A stretch of 64,000 bases of DNA from Pseudovibrio sp. Alg231-02 (GCF_900143565.1 NZ_FREX01000009.1:1-64000); one strand, 5' to 3'; positions 37,458-46,723 are shown, numbered from the stretch's first letter. Program-made: numbers and translations. The notes: generated from the letters alone by a model not told the origin.

Positions 37458-38024
37458 TCAAACAAACATCGCCATTACGAGATAACTGGCCATCCCATAA
37501 AGGCTGAGCAAGCTCAGGCTCATAAACAAGCCTCGTAGGCCGGTTTGGGCTGACAGATAACTGTAAGTGTAGCCAAGCCGGACAACGGCAAATCCAACTA
37601 TCCAAACCTGCACCATAAGAGTGACAGGCGAAACGATAGCCACAACAGTTGCCAACAGCAGAAAGTAGACCATGTTCTCGGTGGTGTTACGATGAGCATT
37701 GTGACGACGTTCCAGCGCGTCACGAGCATCTTGAGCAATTGAAGACGGGCGCCCGCCTTTCTGCTCCCATTCTTCTGGTGTTGTCGCCAGATCATGCTTA
37801 GCGCGCGTGAGCTCAGTGACAGTCATCAGCCAGGTGTGATTGCCAAGAAGCAGGACCGCAGCGATGATCAAGGCTTCGATTGCTTCTGGAGTGGGAAGAG
37901 TGATGACGAGCGGTTTAATGCCGAAGACGAACAGGTTGATGAGAAGGCTGATAGCGATCAGCGCAAACGGATAAGCCTTCACCATCAAAGTGGCACGTGA
38001 GTTATCTACCTCAGCAATGTCCAT
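37458..38024 (-). CDS. MAPEG-family membrane protein, 188 aa
   Basis: A four-helix inner-membrane protein with MAPEG features: the ALIAISLLINLFVFGI helix, a charged loop with ERRHNAHRNTTENMVYFLLLA (Arg/His/Glu/Asn residues that bind glutathione or substrate in the family), and a last helix pair. Members include microsomal glutathione transferase and leukotriene synthase. The start is ATG 38024 (MDIAEVDN) with GGGGAG upstream; the frame to 38057 is less likely. It converges on hutX. Confidence 0.85.
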   Translation of the reverse strand: MDIAEVDNSRATLMVKAYPFALIAISLLINLFVFGIKPLVITLPTPEAIEALIIAAVLLLGNHTWLMTVTELTRAKHDLATTPEEWEQKGGRPSSIAQDARDALERRHNAHRNTTENMVYFLLLATVVAIVSPVTLMVQVWIVGFAVVRLGYTYSYLSAQTGLRGLFMSLSLLSLYGMASYLVMAMFV

Positions 38025-38375
38025 TCCTATCACTCCCCTTGAGGCAACATTCTCCAAAAGCAGACGCTACGATTTCTTAAGGGGGACGTAAACCTGTCAT
38101 TCCCGGCATGGCAGCAGAGAAGGGAAACGAAGGACCAAACAGACCAAGGGCTCAAAGCAGCACTGTTTAAAGTCCTGCAAGTTTACCACCCAAGCTTGTT
38201 GTGGGGCCTGAGAATACCGTTGCGATCCGGGAGAATTAATTGAGTATCATTAAGTTAACTTGAAACCTTCGCCGCTAACCGCCATATTCCAGAGGAAAGA
38301 CCGAGGGCGAGATGCTCTCACACCGGATGCCTAATGAGGGTCTGGAGCTGGGTCGCTTGAAGAAGGACTTGGATT
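38025..38375. other. Gene-free region ahead of hsp20
   Basis: Contains only the heat-shock promoter at 38259-38287 and the upstream region of the MAPEG gene. No other structure stood out. Confidence 0.5.
38259..38287 (+). promoter_or_regulatory. Probable RpoH (sigma-32) promoter of hsp20
   Basis: CTTGAAA (38259-38265) and CCATAT (38282-38287) are separated by 16 nt, close to the sigma-32 consensus CTTGAAA/CCCATNT. It is about 90 bp before the hsp20 start. Confidence 0.7.
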
Positions 38376-38804
38376 ATGACGCGAGTATCTGCGTTTTCGA
38401 GCCCATTTATGTTGGGGTTCGATGATATTGAGCGCGTATTGGACAGGGTGAGCAAAGCAGCCAATGACGGCTACCCACCCTACAATATTGAACGCCTCGT
38501 TGCCACTGAAGAGAAAGGTGAAGTCATCCGCATCACGCTTGCGGTTGCCGGCTTCACACGTGACCAACTGGATGTTTCTGTTGAGGAAAGCCAATTGGTA
38601 ATCCGTGGTCGCCAACAAGAAGACAAAACTCGCCAATACCTACACAGGGGTATAGCTGCACGACAGTTCCAACGCGCATTTGTATTGGCCGAAGGCATTG
38701 AGATTTTAGGGGCAGACCTGCGAGATGGTCTGTTGTCTATTGATCTTGCTCGTCCTGAGCCAGAGCGTATCGTTCGCCGGATTGAAATCTCGGCGGGGGA
38801 CTGA
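38376..38804 (+). CDS. Hsp20-family small heat-shock protein, 142 aa
   Basis: An alpha-crystallin domain protein of the IbpA/HspD type: YNIERLVATEEKGEVIRITLAVAGF opens the domain, ESQLVIRGRQQED and DLRDGLLSIDLARP close it, the last being the G-x-L motif. It holds unfolded proteins for DnaK. The N-terminus MTRVSAFSSPFMLGFDDIERVLD is typical of the class. It has a heat-shock promoter and is followed by a DUF1150 gene, a usual alphaproteobacterial pair. Confidence 0.93.
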   Translation: MTRVSAFSSPFMLGFDDIERVLDRVSKAANDGYPPYNIERLVATEEKGEVIRITLAVAGFTRDQLDVSVEESQLVIRGRQQEDKTRQYLHRGIAARQFQRAFVLAEGIEILGADLRDGLLSIDLARPEPERIVRRIEISAGD

Positions 38805-38845
38805 ATTAAAGGAGCAATCCTTTCTTCGCGCTGATCTGAATATTG

Positions 38846-38915
38846 AAGCGTATCTCCGGAAAGCGGAAAACCGATTTTTGGGCAAAGATGCGCGCGACAA
38901 TAAAGACTTAGAGCT
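38846..38915. repeat. Degenerate dispersed intergenic repeat (copy C)
   Basis: GCGTATCTCCGGAAAGCGGA, then AACCGATTTTTGGGCAAAGA, TGCGCGCGACAATAAAGA and TTAGAGC, matching the pattern of copies A and B. It lies between hsp20 and the DUF1150 gene. Confidence 0.5.
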
Positions 38916-38965
38916 TGAAGCGAAAACATGCGCAGCCTGCTCTAGTAACTCTCAAGGAGAAGGCG

Positions 38966-39226
38966 ATGACACGCGCCCCTTCTGTGCTGGCCGACGACCC
39001 GTACGAAAATTTTGAAGAACTCGGAGCTGGTGAAGTCGCCTATGTTAGGCGCGTTTCTCCAAATGACCTGAAGAAGATGTTCCCTGATGCAGAGCTGCAG
39101 GATGCAGACCTTCCTGCTTGGGCTCTTTTGGCTGCTGACGGAACACCACTGGTTCTAACTGATACACGTAACGCAGCAATTGCAAACGCAATTGAGAATG
39201 ATCTGGAAGCTTTGAGCGTCCACTAA
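38966..39226 (+). CDS. DUF1150-family protein, 86 aa
   Basis: A small alphaproteobacterial protein of unknown function, usually next to hsp20, suggesting a role in stress. Typical sequence: VAYVRRVSPNDLKKMFPD and DLPAWALLAADGTPLVLTD, ending with NAIENDLEALSVH. The ATG at 38966 follows AAGGAGAAGG; the frame to 38915 includes a repeat and is not used. Confidence 0.88.
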   Translation: MTRAPSVLADDPYENFEELGAGEVAYVRRVSPNDLKKMFPDAELQDADLPAWALLAADGTPLVLTDTRNAAIANAIENDLEALSVH

Positions 39227-39314
39227 ACCAACTACTGGGAGCTCTCAGAGGGAGTAATAGCGAAGGACAGCGTTTCAAAGCGTAGAAAAGATCTTCAAAC
39301 CCAGTGAATTAGGC

Positions 39315-39360
39315 AAAAAAAAAGCCTGGATTGGAATGCGTCCGATCCAGGCTTTTTTGT
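39315..39360. terminator. Bidirectional terminator between DUF1150 gene and ptsN
   Basis: AAAAAAGCCTGGATTGG (39318-39334) pairs with CCGATCCAGGCTTTTTT (39342-39358), with one mismatch and T-runs on both strands. Confidence 0.9.
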
Positions 39361-39377
39361 TTTTGAGCTGACGTGCC

Positions 39378-39845
39378 TCAGGCTGCGTTAGGCGAAGCCT
39401 GTGGGTGGGTCAGAATAGAATAAATTGCAGCAGCATCTGTTGTTGCGCGCAGCTTGCTTGCAACATCAGAATCCCTCAAAAGTCGTGCAACACGTGCCAG
39501 AGCTTTCAAGTGGTCCGCTCCAGCGCCTTCTGGCGCAAGCAAAACAAAGATCAGATCAACAGGCTGGTCATCCAAGCTGTCGAACTCGATCGGTTTGTCC
39601 AGTCGCGCAAACAGGCCGTGCAACCCGTCAAGGTCCACGATTTTTCCATGCGGAATTGCAATGCCGTTTCCGACACCTGTTGAGCCGAGACGTTCGCGTT
39701 GCAGCAGCGTATCAAAGATATCGCGCTCAGTTTCTCCGCAAATCTCAGAGGCCCGTTCTGCAAGTTCCTGCAGGGCTTGTTTCTTGCTGTTTGCCTTGAG
39801 GTTGGCAATGACAGCCTCAGGACGAAGAAGTTCGTTCAGATCCAT
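39378..39845 (-). CDS. ptsN: PTS IIA-like nitrogen-regulatory protein, 155 aa
   Basis: EIIA-Ntr of the nitrogen phosphotransferase system. The phosphorylated His is residue 66 in GNGIAIPHGKI. It receives phosphate from NPr and controls potassium, nitrogen and carbon regulation in related bacteria. The start is ATG 39845 (MDLNELLRPE); the ATG at 39863 adds six residues. It is the last gene of the rpoN-hpf-ptsN run, after a strong stem-loop. Confidence 0.93.
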   Translation of the reverse strand: MDLNELLRPEAVIANLKANSKKQALQELAERASEICGETERDIFDTLLQRERLGSTGVGNGIAIPHGKIVDLDGLHGLFARLDKPIEFDSLDDQPVDLIFVLLAPEGAGADHLKALARVARLLRDSDVASKLRATTDAAAIYSILTHPQASPNAA

Positions 39846-39869
39846 TCCTTGATCCGTGTCCATGCAAAA

Positions 39870-39897
39870 TACAAAGCCGGTAAAAACCGGCTTTGTA
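39870..39897 (-). terminator. Stem-loop between hpf and ptsN
   Basis: TACAAAGCCGGT (39870-39881) pairs perfectly with ACCGGCTTTGTA (39886-39897); on the minus strand it is followed by TTTTG. It may cut hpf from ptsN in part of transcripts. Confidence 0.65.
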
Positions 39898-39920
39898 CAG
39901 GGTCGTGATGACCATGATTA

Positions 39921-40511
39921 TCAGTTAGGAGCAGCCCCGTTAGCGAGATTTGGATCAATCCAGCCAACGTTTCCATCGTGACGACGGAATACGACATTTA
40001 CCTCACCATTACCAGCGTTGCGGAACACTACAACGGGAGCTTCACTTAAATCTAGCTCCATAACTGCCATTCCGACAGTCAGTGTTTTCACTTTCGCTTC
40101 AGTTTCTGCAACCACAAGTGGGCTGTAGTCGGCGGGTACCTCTTCTTCCTGCTCAGGATCAGCAAGAACATACGATGTTGCGCCGTATGTTTCCCACTCT
40201 GCAGGGAGGCCATTTGTGTGGTGGTCGTTTAACTTTCTGTTGTAGCGCCTTAGCCTTTTCTCAATGCGTTCGGCTGCTTTGTCGAAACTTTGTCGCGGAT
40301 CCTGACTGTCACCCGAAACCTGAAGCACAACTCCCGTGCTGAGGTGGACTGTGCAGTCGGATCGGAAGCCTGAGCCTTCGCGAGCGATTGTCACATGACC
40401 CGTGTATGCTCCTGGGAAATATTTATCCAGTGCATCGGAAATCCGGTCTTCAACGTGTGTCCTGGTTGCGTCACCAATGTCCACGTTCCTCCCCGAAATT
40501 CTAATTGTCAT
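39921..40511 (-). CDS. hpf: Ribosome hibernation promoting factor (long form), 196 aa
   Basis: Long HPF/RaiA: S30AE domain at residues 1-105 (MTIRISGRNVDIGDATRTHV, GSGFRSDCTVHLST, RIEKRLRRYNRKL), a linker with acidic residues, and a C-terminal dimerisation domain with VKTLTVGMAVMELDLSEAPVVVFRN and ending IDPNLANGAAPN. It dimerises ribosomes into 100S particles in resting cells. It sits downstream of rpoN and upstream of ptsN, the conserved order. Confidence 0.95.
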   Translation of the reverse strand: MTIRISGRNVDIGDATRTHVEDRISDALDKYFPGAYTGHVTIAREGSGFRSDCTVHLSTGVVLQVSGDSQDPRQSFDKAAERIEKRLRRYNRKLNDHHTNGLPAEWETYGATSYVLADPEQEEEVPADYSPLVVAETEAKVKTLTVGMAVMELDLSEAPVVVFRNAGNGEVNVVFRRHDGNVGWIDPNLANGAAPN

Positions 40512-40729
40512 GGGAACCTCTTATGTTGTGTCGACTTATTCGCTGACAGGTTCTTCAGCCAAAGAGCAAAGAACCCTTCAACACATGTAGTTTGGACCAG
40601 CTAAGTTTAAAGTGCTACTGTTTTCGAGTTCTTAGAAAAATCTATGAGAACAGAAAAACATCCTATAGAGGTTATTAACTGATCGGGACCCTATTATGTC
40701 TCATTGAAACCATGAGAAATATCAGTGGG

Positions 40730-42268
40730 TTAGGTCAGGCTTTTCTTTTCTCTCCGACGCTGAACTGAGCTCGGAATCTTTAATGCTTCCCGATACTTAG
40801 CTACAGTTCGTCGCGCTATATCCACACCGTCGTCTTTTAAAATTTTCACAAGAGCGTCATCTGAAAGAATCTTCTTCGGATCTTCGGCGTCAATAAGTTG
40901 CTTAACTCGATAGCGTACTGATTCCGCTGAGTGCGATTCACCGCCCTCAGAAGAGGCAATTGCGGCAGAAAAAAAGTATTTCAGCTCGAAAATGCCACGC
41001 GGCGTAGCAATGTATTTGTTGGATGTGACGCGGCTGACGGTGGATTCATGCATGCCAATGGCGTCCGCCACAACGCGCAGATTCATTGGCCGAAGGTGCT
41101 GTACACCATAAGTAAGAAAACCGTCTTGTTGACGAACAATCTCAGAGGACACCTTCAGAATTGTCCGCGCCCGCTGATCAAGGCTTTTGACCAACCAGTT
41201 TGCGGTCTGCAGGCTATCGGTGAAGTACGCCAGTTCCTTATCGTTTCTGGAGCCCTGAGAAATCTCGGAGTAGTAACTCTGGCTCACCAGAACCTTAGGC
41301 AGGCTCTCTGTGTTGAGCTCAACGGTCCAGCCTCCATCTGAAGCAGGACGAACAAATGCATCTGGCACAATCGGCTGGGTAATTTCCGTATTGAATGCAG
41401 CGCCAGGCTTCGGATTGAGCTCTTTTATCTCAAGGATCATGTCCTTGAGGTCTTCATCATCCACTTTGCAAATACGTTTGAGCTTTACGAGGTCATGCAA
41501 AGCCAGCAACTCAATGTTCTCGACCAGCGCCTGCATGGCAGGGTCGTAGCGGTCTTTTTCTTTGAGTTGCAGTTTTAGGCACTCAGACAAATCACGCGCA
41601 AACACACCAACCGGATCAAGCGCCTGCAAAGCAAGAATAACCCGCTCCAGATCTCGCTCTGAAACCCCGAGGCGCGCAGACATCTCAGCACCGTCAATGC
41701 GTAGATAGCCATTTTCATCAATGCAATCGACGAGTTGATGAGCGACCAGAACATCGGCAGGGTTCGTGAGCACAAAACCGAGCTGTTCCTGAAGATGCTC
41801 ACTCAGGGAGATTTCTGCGGCGACAAACGCTTCAAGATTGTAGTCAGAGGCTCCTGAGGAAGTGCTGTGGCTCGGTGCCTGCCAGTTATCCGCCTTCTGC
41901 TGAACCGGATCAACGGCCTGGTGCTCGCCATTATCATCAGGGAAGACGTCAGAGAGTTCAGAATCCAGATTGCTCGATATTGCTTCCGGAGTTGTTTCCA
42001 GCTCGTTATTGAGCCAATCCCCCTCCTGCATCTCAGCAGGGCTACTGTCAGCTTCTGGAGTACTTTCTGAATTGGAGGTCTCTCCAGCGGGACCAGCGCC
42101 ATCCGGGCTGTCATCTCGTTCCAGAAAGGGATTACTTTCCAACTCACTATTAACGTGTGCAATCAGGTCCACATTCGACAGCTGCAACAGCTTGATCGCC
42201 TGCATCAGTTGCGGCGTCATGACAAGCTGTTGGCTTTGTCTGAATTCTAATTTTGGACCGATTGCCAT
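40730..42268 (-). CDS. rpoN: RNA polymerase sigma-54 factor, 512 aa
   Basis: Sigma-54 recognises -24/-12 promoters and depends on AAA+ activators. Region I is at the start (LEFRQSQQLVMTPQLMQAIKL), region II is acidic, region III begins near residue 150, the HTH has IGMHESTVSRVTSNKY, and the RpoN box ARRTVAKYRE is near residues 485-494. Length is normal. It is transcribed with lptB upstream and hpf downstream. Confidence 0.97.
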   Translation of the reverse strand: MAIGPKLEFRQSQQLVMTPQLMQAIKLLQLSNVDLIAHVNSELESNPFLERDDSPDGAGPAGETSNSESTPEADSSPAEMQEGDWLNNELETTPEAISSNLDSELSDVFPDDNGEHQAVDPVQQKADNWQAPSHSTSSGASDYNLEAFVAAEISLSEHLQEQLGFVLTNPADVLVAHQLVDCIDENGYLRIDGAEMSARLGVSERDLERVILALQALDPVGVFARDLSECLKLQLKEKDRYDPAMQALVENIELLALHDLVKLKRICKVDDEDLKDMILEIKELNPKPGAAFNTEITQPIVPDAFVRPASDGGWTVELNTESLPKVLVSQSYYSEISQGSRNDKELAYFTDSLQTANWLVKSLDQRARTILKVSSEIVRQQDGFLTYGVQHLRPMNLRVVADAIGMHESTVSRVTSNKYIATPRGIFELKYFFSAAIASSEGGESHSAESVRYRVKQLIDAEDPKKILSDDALVKILKDDGVDIARRTVAKYREALKIPSSVQRRREKKSLT

Positions 42269-42342
42269 AGAGTTATTTCGTCCTCCAAGTGCTGCAAGCT
42301 AGCCTGCAACACTCTTCTACGCAATTCGGCATAGGTTGGAAA

Positions 42343-43137
42343 TCAAAGAGTGAACTGTTCCCCGAGATACAAACGCCTTACATCCGGATCTGCAACGATC
42401 TGATGTGGCTTGCCTTCTGTCAGAACTTCACCAGCCGCGATAATATATGCGCGGTCAATCAGCCCAAGCGTTTCACGAACGTTGTGGTCTGTAATCAGCA
42501 CGCCAATACCGCGTTGGGTCAAATGACGTACGAGCTGCTGAATGTCACCCACCGCGATCGGGTCAATACCCGCAAACGGCTCATCAAGCAGCATAAAGGA
42601 GGGGCGGGTTGCCAAAGCGCGCGCAATCTCTACACGGCGGCGCTCACCACCACTGAGTGCGATACTTGGCGATTTACGCAGGTGTGTGACACCAAATTCG
42701 GTTAGAAGCGAGTCGAGATCTTCTTCACGGCGCTTCTTGTTCGGCTCCACCACTTCTAAAACAGCACGAATGTTGTCTTCAACAGAGAGACCACGGAAAA
42801 TTGAGGCTTCCTGAGGCAGATAACCAACGCCCAGGCGCGCGCGGCGATACATTGGCAACTGTGTCATGTCGAAGTTGTCGAGGCGAATTGAACCATGATC
42901 CGGACGAATAAGACCGGTGATCATATAAAAGCAGGTTGTCTTACCAGCTCCGTTTGGACCCAGCAGTCCCACAGCTTCGCCACGCCGCACATTCAAGCTG
43001 ACATGTTTGACAACCTGACGACGTCCGTAACTCTTGCCGATGCCATCAACTTCAAGCACCGCCTCTGATGGGTCGGCGTACTTGATGCCTTCTGGCTGGT
43101 GCGTTGGGATCTGAGGATCAATTGGGTGTGCACTCAA
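42343..43137 (-). CDS. lptB: LPS export ABC transporter ATPase LptB, 264 aa
   Basis: The ATPase that powers transport of lipopolysaccharide to the outer membrane with LptF/G. Walker A GPNGAGKTT is at residues 60-68, signature LSGGERRRVEIARALA, Walker B FMLLDEPFAGIDPIA, and the switch His in LITDHNVRE. An N-terminal extension of about 25 residues (MSAHPIDPQIPTHQPEG) precedes the domain. It is in an operon with lptC, lptA upstream and rpoN downstream. Confidence 0.96.
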   Translation of the reverse strand: MSAHPIDPQIPTHQPEGIKYADPSEAVLEVDGIGKSYGRRQVVKHVSLNVRRGEAVGLLGPNGAGKTTCFYMITGLIRPDHGSIRLDNFDMTQLPMYRRARLGVGYLPQEASIFRGLSVEDNIRAVLEVVEPNKKRREEDLDSLLTEFGVTHLRKSPSIALSGGERRRVEIARALATRPSFMLLDEPFAGIDPIAVGDIQQLVRHLTQRGIGVLITDHNVRETLGLIDRAYIIAAGEVLTEGKPHQIVADPDVRRLYLGEQFTL

Positions 43138-43156
43138 GAGCGTGGCCTATTTTGCT

Positions 43157-43726
43157 TTAGTTCTTATTTTCAAGGCTGTTCGGCTGCAAAAGCATCCGCA
43201 CACGACCGGTGTTGCCGCCAGTTTCGCTGGAATCCAGGTTCGCTTTGCCTGTCTCCAGGTTGATCACAAGGCGCTTGCCAACAATTACGTTTGGTCCCTG
43301 GCTGAGAACAACGCGCTTGCCGGTCATCACAACAACCTGTTTGTCCATATCAAAGCTGGCATCGTCACCGGTTGCGACCTGGTCCTTAGAGGAAATCAGG
43401 ACCTTACCTTTTGCTTCAAGACGGGAAATGGACTGTTGGACGGCCTGGCCATCCGCTGTGCCATTGGCCATGGAGCCAGCATAAAACACGATCAAGCGCT
43501 GGGTTTCCAGCTTGGTTTCACCTTGGGTAACAACAACATTTCCACTGAAGATAGCGCTTTTGTCTTTGTCACGAACCTGAAGGTTAGTCGCTTCAATCTC
43601 AATAGGTTCTTTATTGTTAGAACCAAATCCGGCGAATGAATCGGAGAACGTTTGTGCGTGGGCCATTCCAGCCAGCCCGAATGCCATAAGACAAGATAGA
43701 GAGAATATTCTCATCCGGTTAATCAT
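43157..43726 (-). CDS. lptA: LPS transport periplasmic protein LptA, 189 aa
   Basis: A periplasmic beta-jellyroll protein that bridges inner and outer membrane in LPS export. A signal peptide (MRIFSLSCLMAFGLAGMAHA after an MIN start) is followed by IEIEATNLQVRDKDKSAIFSG, the OstA/LptA opening, and VITQGETKLETQ-like strand repeats. Its ATG overlaps the lptC stop (ATGA), so translation is coupled. lptB follows at 20 bp. Confidence 0.93.
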   Translation of the reverse strand: MINRMRIFSLSCLMAFGLAGMAHAQTFSDSFAGFGSNNKEPIEIEATNLQVRDKDKSAIFSGNVVVTQGETKLETQRLIVFYAGSMANGTADGQAVQQSISRLEAKGKVLISSKDQVATGDDASFDMDKQVVVMTGKRVVLSQGPNVIVGKRLVINLETGKANLDSSETGGNTGRVRMLLQPNSLENKN

Positions 43727-44385
43727 TGACCGTTCTCCAGTGCCCAGGGCAGAAGCTTCATCTTGACGCCCCGGCGAAAATTCAAAACATTGTTTTTCTG
43801 ATCAAATTCCATAGATCCAGCATCGATATAGCCACCATCAGAGATGACATCAACTGTATCGTTGGTCTGGATTGTACCTGTCTTCATATCGATATCGAGA
43901 TACTCAAATTCTGCGGAATAGCCTTTACTGTACGCGACCGTAATCCCATTGGTGAGATTCAGGGTTTCCATCTCTGTATCAAACGTCCCGTTTCGAGAGG
44001 TGATACTAACAGTTTCCCCGGGAGCTATTGTGATTTCGGCCACAATATTCTCTAAATCAATCACTTGCGGGTTTGTTATACGCTGAATAGCCCGATCCGC
44101 CTGAACGTTGTATGAACGATCACCATCATTTCCCGACAGATGCGGGTTGGACATGACCAGTCCTTCGGTTGTCAGGCTGATATCTCCAATGCTCAGGCCG
44201 GCAAGAATGTTTTGGAAAACGATCATGCCAATCACACCAGCGGCGATCAGTAATCCGCCAGCAGGAAGAGCAAATCGGAGAATGCGAACGAGAATGGAAT
44301 GTCGACGCGCAGATTTGCGCGCTTTTTCAAGCCGTGTTTGCGCTTCATTCGCAAACTCTTTGGGCATGTTTTCCATTGTTGTCAT
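43723..44385 (-). CDS. lptC: LPS export protein LptC, 220 aa
   Basis: A bitopic inner-membrane protein with a long cytoplasmic head, one helix (ALPAGGLLIAAGVIGMIVF, about residues 40-58) and a periplasmic jellyroll (for example NPHLSGNDGDRSYNVQADRA). It docks LPS from LptBFG to LptA. AGGACT precedes the ATG at 44385. It starts the lptC-lptA-lptB-rpoN run. Confidence 0.9.
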   Translation of the reverse strand: MTTMENMPKEFANEAQTRLEKARKSARRHSILVRILRFALPAGGLLIAAGVIGMIVFQNILAGLSIGDISLTTEGLVMSNPHLSGNDGDRSYNVQADRAIQRITNPQVIDLENIVAEITIAPGETVSITSRNGTFDTEMETLNLTNGITVAYSKGYSAEFEYLDIDMKTGTIQTNDTVDVISDGGYIDAGSMEFDQKNNVLNFRRGVKMKLLPWALENGQ

Positions 44386-44489
44386 TCATAGTCCTGGAAC
44401 ATTCTGGACGCGATACAGACGGGGATCGCTGTCCGGTTGCCATTTTCCGGTCTCTCGTACAGTGAGTAACCAGTATCTTACAGGCACAA

Positions 44490-44600
44490 GCCGCTTCCGT
44501 TGATACGCAAATTTCAGGTAAAAACCCGAAAGGAAGCGGTAAGTACACACTAGCTGCCTAAATGGGGGGGCTTCAACAAATTACAAATGCTGAAGCCCAT
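44490..44600. other. Inverted repeats in the lptC-rnd gap
   Basis: The gap of 251 bp has CCGCTTCC/GGAAGCGG flanking about 30 nt (near 44490-44540), and GGGCTTCA/TGAAGCCC around a 15-nt loop (about 44568-44600). The second may end the rnd transcript, though no T-run follows it on the minus strand. Confidence 0.35.
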
Positions 44601-44636
44601 TAAACCGCAAATACTGGTAGAAAACTCGAGTTTCAC

Positions 44637-45257
44637 TTAAGAATGTGCGAAAATATCGTTCTCAGGCCATCCTGCAAGGTCAAGCTGTGCGCGTGTTGGC
44701 AGAAATTCGAAGCACTTCTGTGCAATTTCGGTACGCTCTTCACGTTCCAGCATAAATTCAAGGCGTTCTTTAAGCTTATGAAGGTGCAGAACATCTGATG
44801 CAGCATAGGCCAGCTGAGCATCTGTCAGTTTTTCAGCTGCCCAATCAGAGCTCTGCTGCTGTTTGGAAAGGTCAACACCAATCAACTCGCGGCAGAGATC
44901 TTTCAGTCCGTGACGGTCCGTGTAGGTACGCACGAGCTTGGAAGCGATTTTTGTGCACCAGACCGGAGAAACGGAAATGTCCAGATACTCTTTCAATATG
45001 GCAACATCAAAGCGGGCAAAGTGAAAGATCTTTGGCTTGCTCTCATCTTCAAGCAGCGCTTGCAAATTAGGAGCAACCAGCTGGCCGCGTTCAATCTGCA
45101 CCACGTCAGCAGTGCCGTCGCCAGAAGAAAGCTGCACAACGCACAACCGATCCCGGTGCGGATTCAGACCTAGAGTCTCGGAGTCTACTGCAACGGCGTC
45201 AGCTGAAGCATAGTTGGAAAGGTCTGGAAGATCGTTCTTGTGATATCTGATTGTCAT
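44637..45257 (-). CDS. rnd: Ribonuclease D-like 3'-5' exonuclease, 206 aa
   Basis: A short DEDDy exonuclease: VAVDSETLGLNPHRDRL carries the first acidic pair, FHFARFDVAIL the second motif, and YAASDVLHLHKL the Tyr-Asp third motif. It lacks the HRDC domains of full RNase D, as is common in alphaproteobacteria. It trims tRNA or other RNA 3' ends. It lies on the same strand as a tRNA-Leu gene just upstream. Confidence 0.92.
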   Translation of the reverse strand: MTIRYHKNDLPDLSNYASADAVAVDSETLGLNPHRDRLCVVQLSSGDGTADVVQIERGQLVAPNLQALLEDESKPKIFHFARFDVAILKEYLDISVSPVWCTKIASKLVRTYTDRHGLKDLCRELIGVDLSKQQQSSDWAAEKLTDAQLAYAASDVLHLHKLKERLEFMLEREERTEIAQKCFEFLPTRAQLDLAGWPENDIFAHS

Positions 45258-45369
45258 TGTTGCTCTCGAAGAATAAGCGCGATTTGGTACATGAGACGTG
45301 TTTTGTCTCTTCTACACCAAACGGTCAAGTTACTCTGTAATTTTTAGGGAGAGCTTTGTGAAGAAAAGA

Positions 45370-45456
45370 TGGTGCCCAGAAGAGGACTCGAACCTCCACG
45401 CCCTTGCGGGCACTAGCACCTGAAGCTAGCGCGTCTACCAATTCCGCCATCTGGGC
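45370..45456 (-). tRNA. tRNA-Leu(CAG)
   Basis: An 87-nt class II tRNA with long variable arm and encoded CCA. Acceptor GCCCAGA pairs with TCTGGGC, the anticodon loop TTCAGGT gives anticodon CAG, and the variable arm TGCCCGCAAGGGCG forms a hairpin. Confidence 0.97.
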
Positions 45457-45692
45457 ATATCATCTTTTTCTTTCAGAGGGTTGCTGCTTGGCAGCGCCGC
45501 TCTGTGAGGCTGGGTTCTAGTGATCCGGGCTGAGATTGTCAATCACACATTTGCAAAGAGTTTTAATTTCTCCACAGAGTGCCTTCACATCCCAAAACCT
45601 TGAGCGTATTAACATCCCATGAATTATAGCTTTTTTGAGGGTTATGCGCGCTAATACGCGTACCTGCAAAATTTTGGCAAAGGTGGATGAAA

Positions 45693-46673
45693 ATGGCGCA
45701 AGCGCTTAACGGGAAACTTATAACCGTTTTTGGCGGGTCAGGATTTATTGGTCGTCACGTTATCAGGATCTTAGCAGAGCGCGGATACAGCGTCCGCGCC
45801 GCTGTTCGTCATCCTGACCTTGCAGAGCATTTGCAGCCGCTGGGGGCTGTTGGGCAAATCATGCCTGTCGCTGCGAGCGTGCGTAACAAAAAATCTGTCG
45901 AGCGCGCCGTTGAAGGCGCCTGCGCAGTTATCAACCTTGTGGGTATTCTCTATGAGAGTGGTGCTCAGAAGTTTGACAGTGTTCAGGCAAAAGGCCCTGC
46001 AACAGTGGCTGAGGTCTGCAAAGAGCAGGGCATTCATAACCTGGTGCACGTTTCTGCAATTGGCGCGGATGAAAATAGCCCGGCTATTTATGCAAGAACA
46101 AAAGCTGCAGGCGAAAAGGCCGTTCTGGATGCAATGCCAGATGCCGTCATCTTCCGTCCTTCCATCGTATTCGGTCCAGAAGATGATTTTTTCAACCGTT
46201 TCGGCAGTATGGCACAGCTCTTCCCGGTATTGCCTCTGATCGGCGGTGGTCACACCAAATTCCAGCCAGTTTATGTGGGTGATGTTGCGCTCTCTATTGC
46301 GAATGCCATCGAGGGCAAGGCTGAAGCTGGCAAAATTTACGAGCTAGGCGGCCCTCAGGTCGCGACCTTTAAGGAATGCTTGCAGCTGCTGATGCAGGTC
46401 ATTCATCGCAAACGCATGCTGGTTACTTTGCCGTTCCTGATCGCACGTATTCAGGCAAAGTTCATGCAGATGCTGCCAAAGCCAATGTTGACTGTTGATC
46501 AGGTCAATCTGCTGAAGAGCGATAACGTTGTAAGCAAGGAAGCGCAGTCGGAGAAGCGTACTTTTGAAGGGCTTGGCATTGAGCCGCATTCCATGGAAGC
46601 AATTCTGCCAACGTATCTTGATAAGTTCCGCCCCCATGGGCAGTACGATGCAAAAAGACCTGCTAAGTCATAG
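45693..46673 (+). CDS. NAD(P)-binding complex I assembly-like protein (NDUFA9 homologue), 326 aa
   Basis: An atypical SDR with GGSGFIGRHVIRILAERGY near residue 13, then VHVSAIGADENSPAIYARTKAAGE (a Tyr-x3-Lys region in modified form) and FRPSIVFGPEDDFFNRF, close to alphaproteobacterial NDUFA9-like proteins. The mitochondrial homologue binds NADPH in complex I; the bacterial one is thought to be similar. ATG 45693 has AAGGTGG at good spacing; 45687 is also possible. It ends in a strong terminator. Confidence 0.88.
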   Translation: MAQALNGKLITVFGGSGFIGRHVIRILAERGYSVRAAVRHPDLAEHLQPLGAVGQIMPVAASVRNKKSVERAVEGACAVINLVGILYESGAQKFDSVQAKGPATVAEVCKEQGIHNLVHVSAIGADENSPAIYARTKAAGEKAVLDAMPDAVIFRPSIVFGPEDDFFNRFGSMAQLFPVLPLIGGGHTKFQPVYVGDVALSIANAIEGKAEAGKIYELGGPQVATFKECLQLLMQVIHRKRMLVTLPFLIARIQAKFMQMLPKPMLTVDQVNLLKSDNVVSKEAQSEKRTFEGLGIEPHSMEAILPTYLDKFRPHGQYDAKRPAKS

Positions 46674-46700
46674 TGATTTAGTCGATTTTGGAACACAAAG

Positions 46701-46723
46701 CCCCGCCTCTGGCGGGGTTTTTT
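46701..46723 (+). terminator. Terminator of the NDUFA9-like gene
   Basis: CCCCGCC (46701-46707) pairs with GGCGGGG (46711-46717) and is followed by six T. Confidence 0.92.
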